Below, one piece after another: positions 61,360 to 64,000 of a stretch of DNA of 64,000 bases. A model generated the notes under the pieces. It was not told the origin of the DNA and searched no databases. It saw only the letters and a list, made by a program, of their open reading frames with translations. The DNA lies in NCBI RefSeq assembly GCF_049568105.1, contig NZ_CP145335.1, positions 3,534,001-3,598,000 of the forward strand, in the 5' to 3' direction. The DNA comes from Salinisphaera sp049568105 (lineage in GTDB: Bacteria > Pseudomonadota > Gammaproteobacteria > Nevskiales > Salinisphaeraceae). The position numbers were made by a program, and so were the translations under genes. Numbering within the stretch: position 1 is the first letter of the stretch; each line of letters opens with the position of its first letter.

Positions 61360-62430
61360 TTGATCTCGAATCCGAAATCGCGAACCGGGCTCGTCGAGCG
61401 CGGCCTCTGGTGGCTGGCCGCAACATTGATCGCGCTACTGCTCAGCGGCCTGCAACTGACCATCACCGCGCCCTATCGCTTGACCAGTTTCGAGCGCATG
61501 GCCCATTTCGCGGCCGTAGAACCGTTCCAGCACCGCGTGCTGGTGCCGGCGATCGCCGCCGCGATCCAGCGGATCGCGCCGCTGGGCGATCGGCTGGTCT
61601 TTGGCAGCCTCGAAGTGCTGAGCTGGCTGCTCCTGGTCGCGCTCGCCTATCGCGTCCTCGGCGTCTTTCGCATCACCACCAGCGAGACACTGCGCCGAGC
61701 GCTCGCGTTATCGCTCATGATCCCGCTGGCGATCGTAGTGCTGATGCCCGATCTATGGCTTACGCCGACTTTCCAACCGGGTGCCGGGCCGCTCGAGCTC
61801 GGCGACTGGGGCGCACGCACACTCTTCTATTATCCCTACGATCTGCCGGCCGCAGCGTTCACGCTGGCCATGCTCCTTGGCCTGATATCTTGGGCCAACC
61901 AGCCGAGCGTGTGGCGGTTGTTGGGCCTGGGGGCGCTGTTCGCGATCGCCACCGTCAACCGTGAGACCACGCTGTTTCTTATTCCCATGGCTGCGCTGAT
62001 CCTGGCGCCAAGCGTGCCGGTCGCCCGCCTAGGCCTTGCCTTGGGCGCGCTGCTCGCGCTCTACGTGGCGGTACAATGGCCACTGCACTGGCTGTTCGCC
62101 GATCATGTCAATCCGCATGCCGGCCTGGGCTCGACCGACTACGAGATCCATATCTACGAGAACCTGCGGTTGCTGTCGCAGCCGTTCTATCTGCTGACCG
62201 CGCCGGTGCGATTCATGGGCGGCTGCTGGCTGGTGGTGCTGTTGTGGTGGGGCTATATCGAACGCCGCCTGCAGGCTGCCGTGCTCGGGCTGGTCGTACC
62301 GCTGGTGCTGGCTGGCCTGGTCATCGGCCGGATCGCCGAACACCGCATCTTCATCGAGGCCGTTCCGCTGCTGTGGCTGGCCGGCCTACAGGCCATGCGC
62401 GGCCGGATCGAGGCCGAACGACAGCCCTAG
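61360..62430 (+). CDS. Polytopic membrane protein, paralogue 2
   Basis: Protein of 356 aa, clearly paralogous to the protein starting at 59441 over its whole length (see the shared motifs there), without the C-terminal tail. The apparent start is TTG; no ATG or GTG in this frame precedes the first helix, so the start is uncertain. About nine hydrophobic helices. Its TAG stop (62428-62430) is the CTAG end of repeat copy F. The two copies flank the asparaginase gene, implying tandem duplication around or before its arrival. Confidence 0.72.
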   Translation: MISNPKSRTGLVERGLWWLAATLIALLLSGLQLTITAPYRLTSFERMAHFAAVEPFQHRVLVPAIAAAIQRIAPLGDRLVFGSLEVLSWLLLVALAYRVLGVFRITTSETLRRALALSLMIPLAIVVLMPDLWLTPTFQPGAGPLELGDWGARTLFYYPYDLPAAAFTLAMLLGLISWANQPSVWRLLGLGALFAIATVNRETTLFLIPMAALILAPSVPVARLGLALGALLALYVAVQWPLHWLFADHVNPHAGLGSTDYEIHIYENLRLLSQPFYLLTAPVRFMGGCWLVVLLWWGYIERRLQAAVLGLVVPLVLAGLVIGRIAEHRIFIEAVPLLWLAGLQAMRGRIEAERQP

Positions 62431-62651
62431 GGCGCGTGTCGCCGTATCGTAGCGGGCCACGCCCTAGATACGGAACGCCGCAGGGCGTGAGGGAGGGCCC
62501 AACCGAAAGCATACGCCCCCATCAATCAACGACCCGATGGCAACCCTGCGTTGTGGCCCTCTTCGCATAGCACGGCGCCCGGCCGCTCCGCCTTGTCTTG
62601 CCGCATTACAGCGCTTGGCGTGGACGCGGCCGATACATCCACAGGCCTTAG
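62427..62651 (+). repeat. CTAG-ended intergenic repeat, copy F (225 bp, degenerate)
   Basis: Begins CTAGGGCGCGTGTCGCCG, then has an inner CCACGCCCTAG at about 62457, GGCAACCCTGCGTTG, GGCGCCCGGCCGC, TTGGCGTGGACGC and the right end ACATCCACAGGCCTTAG. The CCCCAAATCG hairpin is absent. Its first bases are the stop codon of the upstream membrane-protein gene. The inner CTAG may mark a nested or rearranged end. The rest of the 62652-62755 gap holds only an 11-bp tandem repeat. Confidence 0.65.
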
Positions 62652-62694
62652 GTTGCGACATATCGCTTGGCGCTTATCTGCCAGGTGCCGCGCG

Positions 62695-62726
62695 GTCGGC
62701 TAGAAGTCGGCTAGAAGTCGGCTAGA
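62695..62726 (+). repeat. 11-bp tandem repeat, about three copies
   Basis: GTCGGCTAGAA is repeated 2.9 times without error between copy F and the hypothetical gene. Each unit contains CTAG. Short, non-coding. Confidence 0.9.
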
Positions 62727-62755
62727 GCCGCAACCGGCGCGCCTCACCGGCTCAG

Positions 62756-63115
62756 TCACGTTTGGCGGGATTGCCGGCAGGCTCGAACAGGATTCGTCTC
62801 GCGCCCGCGATCGAGCTGATCGGCCCGCCTTTGGGCGCGCTCGATGCTGTCGGTGACCTGCCGTGCCACCCAGTAATCGAGGGAGTCATGCTCGCAATAC
62901 AAGATCGCCCCGTTGGCCGGGGCGCACGGATTGCGCATAAGCGACCACGTCGCGCTGTTCTCGGGGCACTCAACACGTACATCGCCGCGCGCATCGACGA
63001 TCGGGCTGAAACCGAGCCGACGATAGCACCGCGCTGTCCTGGCCCGGCCGAGCCCGGACAGCGCGAGCTGATTGATCCGCCTAGCGCCCGGCTTCAGCCC
63101 GCCAAGGCTTGCCAT
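62756..63115 (-). CDS. Small hypothetical protein downstream of the dihydroxyacetone kinase
   Basis: Translation of 119 aa that overlaps the end of the kinase gene by 22 bases. The second half (VRVECPENSATWSLMRNPCAPANGA..., DYWVARQVTDSIERAQRRADQL) looks like protein: mixed composition, three cysteines, a terminal amphipathic helix. The first 40 residues are Arg/Gly/Leu-rich and less convincing. A lipobox-like LSG.G in the first half hints that a lipoprotein start in another frame may have been lost by an indel. No family recognised. Confidence 0.45.
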   Translation of the reverse strand: MASLGGLKPGARRINQLALSGLGRARTARCYRRLGFSPIVDARGDVRVECPENSATWSLMRNPCAPANGAILYCEHDSLDYWVARQVTDSIERAQRRADQLDRGRETNPVRACRQSRQT

Positions 63116-64000
63116 ACAAGGGCGATCGCTTCGGCCCCTGGATCGACGATGCCGGATAGCGCCTCGCTACGAACATAGGCCGAACGCCCGGCCCCGGCCT
63201 GTTCGATCTCGGCTGTATTGTCGGCGCCGCGGCGGGCGGCTTGGGCCGCATCGGCCAGCGAGCCTTCCTGTAGTGCCTCGATGGCCGGCGACAGCGCATC
63301 GAGCATGGTGCGATCGCCAACCGATGCACCGCCATAATCCTGCATGCGCTCGACGCCCGCGGCCAGCGCAGCAGCCGCGGGTTGTGCCTCGCGCAGCGCA
63401 GCAGCAGTGGCCGTGAATAGAATCGACAGCAATACGCCCGACGAGCCGCCCATGTCGCGGGCCAGAATATCGCCGAGTTCGTCGGCCAACAGAGCTGGAT
63501 CGCCGGTCGACAGCCGATCGGCCTCCAGTGCATCGCCGATCGCCTGGGCGCCACGGGCAAAGGCGGTGCCGGTATCGCCGTCGCCGGTCTGGGCGTCCAG
63601 GTCGTCGAGCGCGGCGCGCGAATCGATCAGCGTCTGGACCGCGGCCCGAATCTGGTCCGCCCGGGCTGGGTCGCGTTCCCCGCTACCGGGCTCGCGGCCA
63701 GCGCCGAAATCGGGTTCGAAGACCGCCGGCTCGGCAACACTGCGAAAACCCGGCCAGCCGATGGCCTCGACATCACTGGCCAGCGCCTCGAGGGTCGCCT
63801 CGCTGGCCGGCAGCAACGTAATCGAAAAACCGTGCATGTTCATCGAACTCATCAGCGGCGCTGGCACCACGGCCGCCGCGACCCGGCCCGCTGGAAGCTG
63901 GGCCAGGGTCTGATCGAGCAATACCGCCATTTCTTGGGTCGAACAGCCGCCCAGATTGTTGATCAGCACGACCCAGCTGGCATCGCGACCATGGCGCTCT
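63094..64000 (-). CDS. ATP-dependent dihydroxyacetone kinase (DhaK-DhaL fusion), 5' end outside window
   Basis: The frame is open to the right edge, so the N-terminus is missing. What remains is the last third of the DhaK domain (LINNLGGCSTQEM, NMHGFSITLL) and a complete DhaL ATP-binding domain: AQTGDGDTGTAFARGAQAI with the Mg-binding aspartates, MGGSSGVLLSILFTATAAAL and GDRTMLDALSPAIEAL. The single-chain layout equals the ATP-dependent enzyme of Citrobacter and eukaryotes rather than the PTS-dependent DhaK/L/M system. It phosphorylates dihydroxyacetone (or glyceraldehyde) for entry into glycolysis. Confidence 0.9.
   Translation of the reverse strand, partial: ERHGRDASWVVLINNLGGCSTQEMAVLLDQTLAQLPAGRVAAAVVPAPLMSSMNMHGFSITLLPASEATLEALASDVEAIGWPGFRSVAEPAVFEPDFGAGREPGSGERDPARADQIRAAVQTLIDSRAALDDLDAQTGDGDTGTAFARGAQAIGDALEADRLSTGDPALLADELGDILARDMGGSSGVLLSILFTATAAALREAQPAAAALAAGVERMQDYGGASVGDRTMLDALSPAIEALQEGSLADAAQAARRGADNTAEIEQAGAGRSAYVRSEALSGIVDPGAEAIALVWQALAG

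Noticed and set aside
1..64000. tRNA or rRNA genes
   Set aside because: I looked for T-loop words such as GGTTCGAATC and for rRNA signatures and found none convincing on either strand.

Overview
The window is about 64 kb of GC-rich (roughly 64 %), densely coding chromosomal DNA. The gene families point to a free-living, aerobic gammaproteobacterium: soluble transhydrogenase SthA, bifunctional MnmC, AidB, Maf, nadBCA, a short aromatic-type DAHP synthase and two consensus DnaA boxes. A Salinisphaera-like lineage is my guess from protein style. No tRNA, rRNA, prophage, complete insertion sequence or CRISPR array is visible.

Layout. 0-7 kb: aidB, then a marR-tolC-emrA-emrB multidrug efflux operon whose genes overlap by four bases. 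7-15 kb: PilZ protein, Nudix/metallo-beta-lactamase pair, gamma-glutamylcyclotransferase, MFS and bile-acid-type transporters, maf/patatin pair, pyruvate kinase. 15.8-21 kb: PtxS-like LacI repressor with a sugar-acid kinase, an AI-2E-type permease and an exported nucleoside hydrolase. 21.2-25.1 kb: a YtrA-type GntR/ABC operon with a clear operator, a small exported protein at the front, a gene carrying a 10-bp tandem repeat, and a SYLF lipoprotein. 25.7-31.6 kb: methyltransferase, nadB-nadC-nadA and a MATE exporter. 31.6-42 kb: lipoprotein, TonB-dependent receptor, ring-cleavage-type dioxygenase, a tricorn-like protease and sthA. 42.8-48.6 kb: DUF2452 protein, exported protein, a DAHP synthase behind what looks like an aromatic amino-acid attenuator, mnmC, a region with two DnaA boxes, and a YbaN protein. 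48.8-51.6 kb: a PAS-GGDEF-EAL/BLUF pair (blue light and c-di-GMP) and a stand-alone STN-domain lipoprotein. 51.6-57.7 kb: LysR, Ogt, GNAT, CynX-like MFS, a secreted lipase and a PP2A-like phosphatase. 57.8-64 kb: an LprI-like exported protein, two paralogous polytopic membrane proteins around a mini-asparaginase, a small hypothetical protein, and a dihydroxyacetone kinase running off the end.

The two observations most worth following are non-coding. First, an apparently undescribed family of structured 150-275 bp intergenic repeats occurs in at least six copies (about 11.9, 25.4, 32.4, 42.5, 56.7 and 62.4 kb). The copies have CTAG-flanked terminal inverted repeats and two nested internal inverted repeats. 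Four of them contain the stop codon of a neighbouring gene, and a fifth stop abuts a copy. Second, the leader of the DAHP synthase gene holds a peptide ending in a Phe-Tyr-Gly-Tyr-Trp-Phe run, a 1:2-type hairpin over its stop codon, a textbook terminator, and then a second Phe/Tyr-rich small reading frame overlapping the enzyme start.
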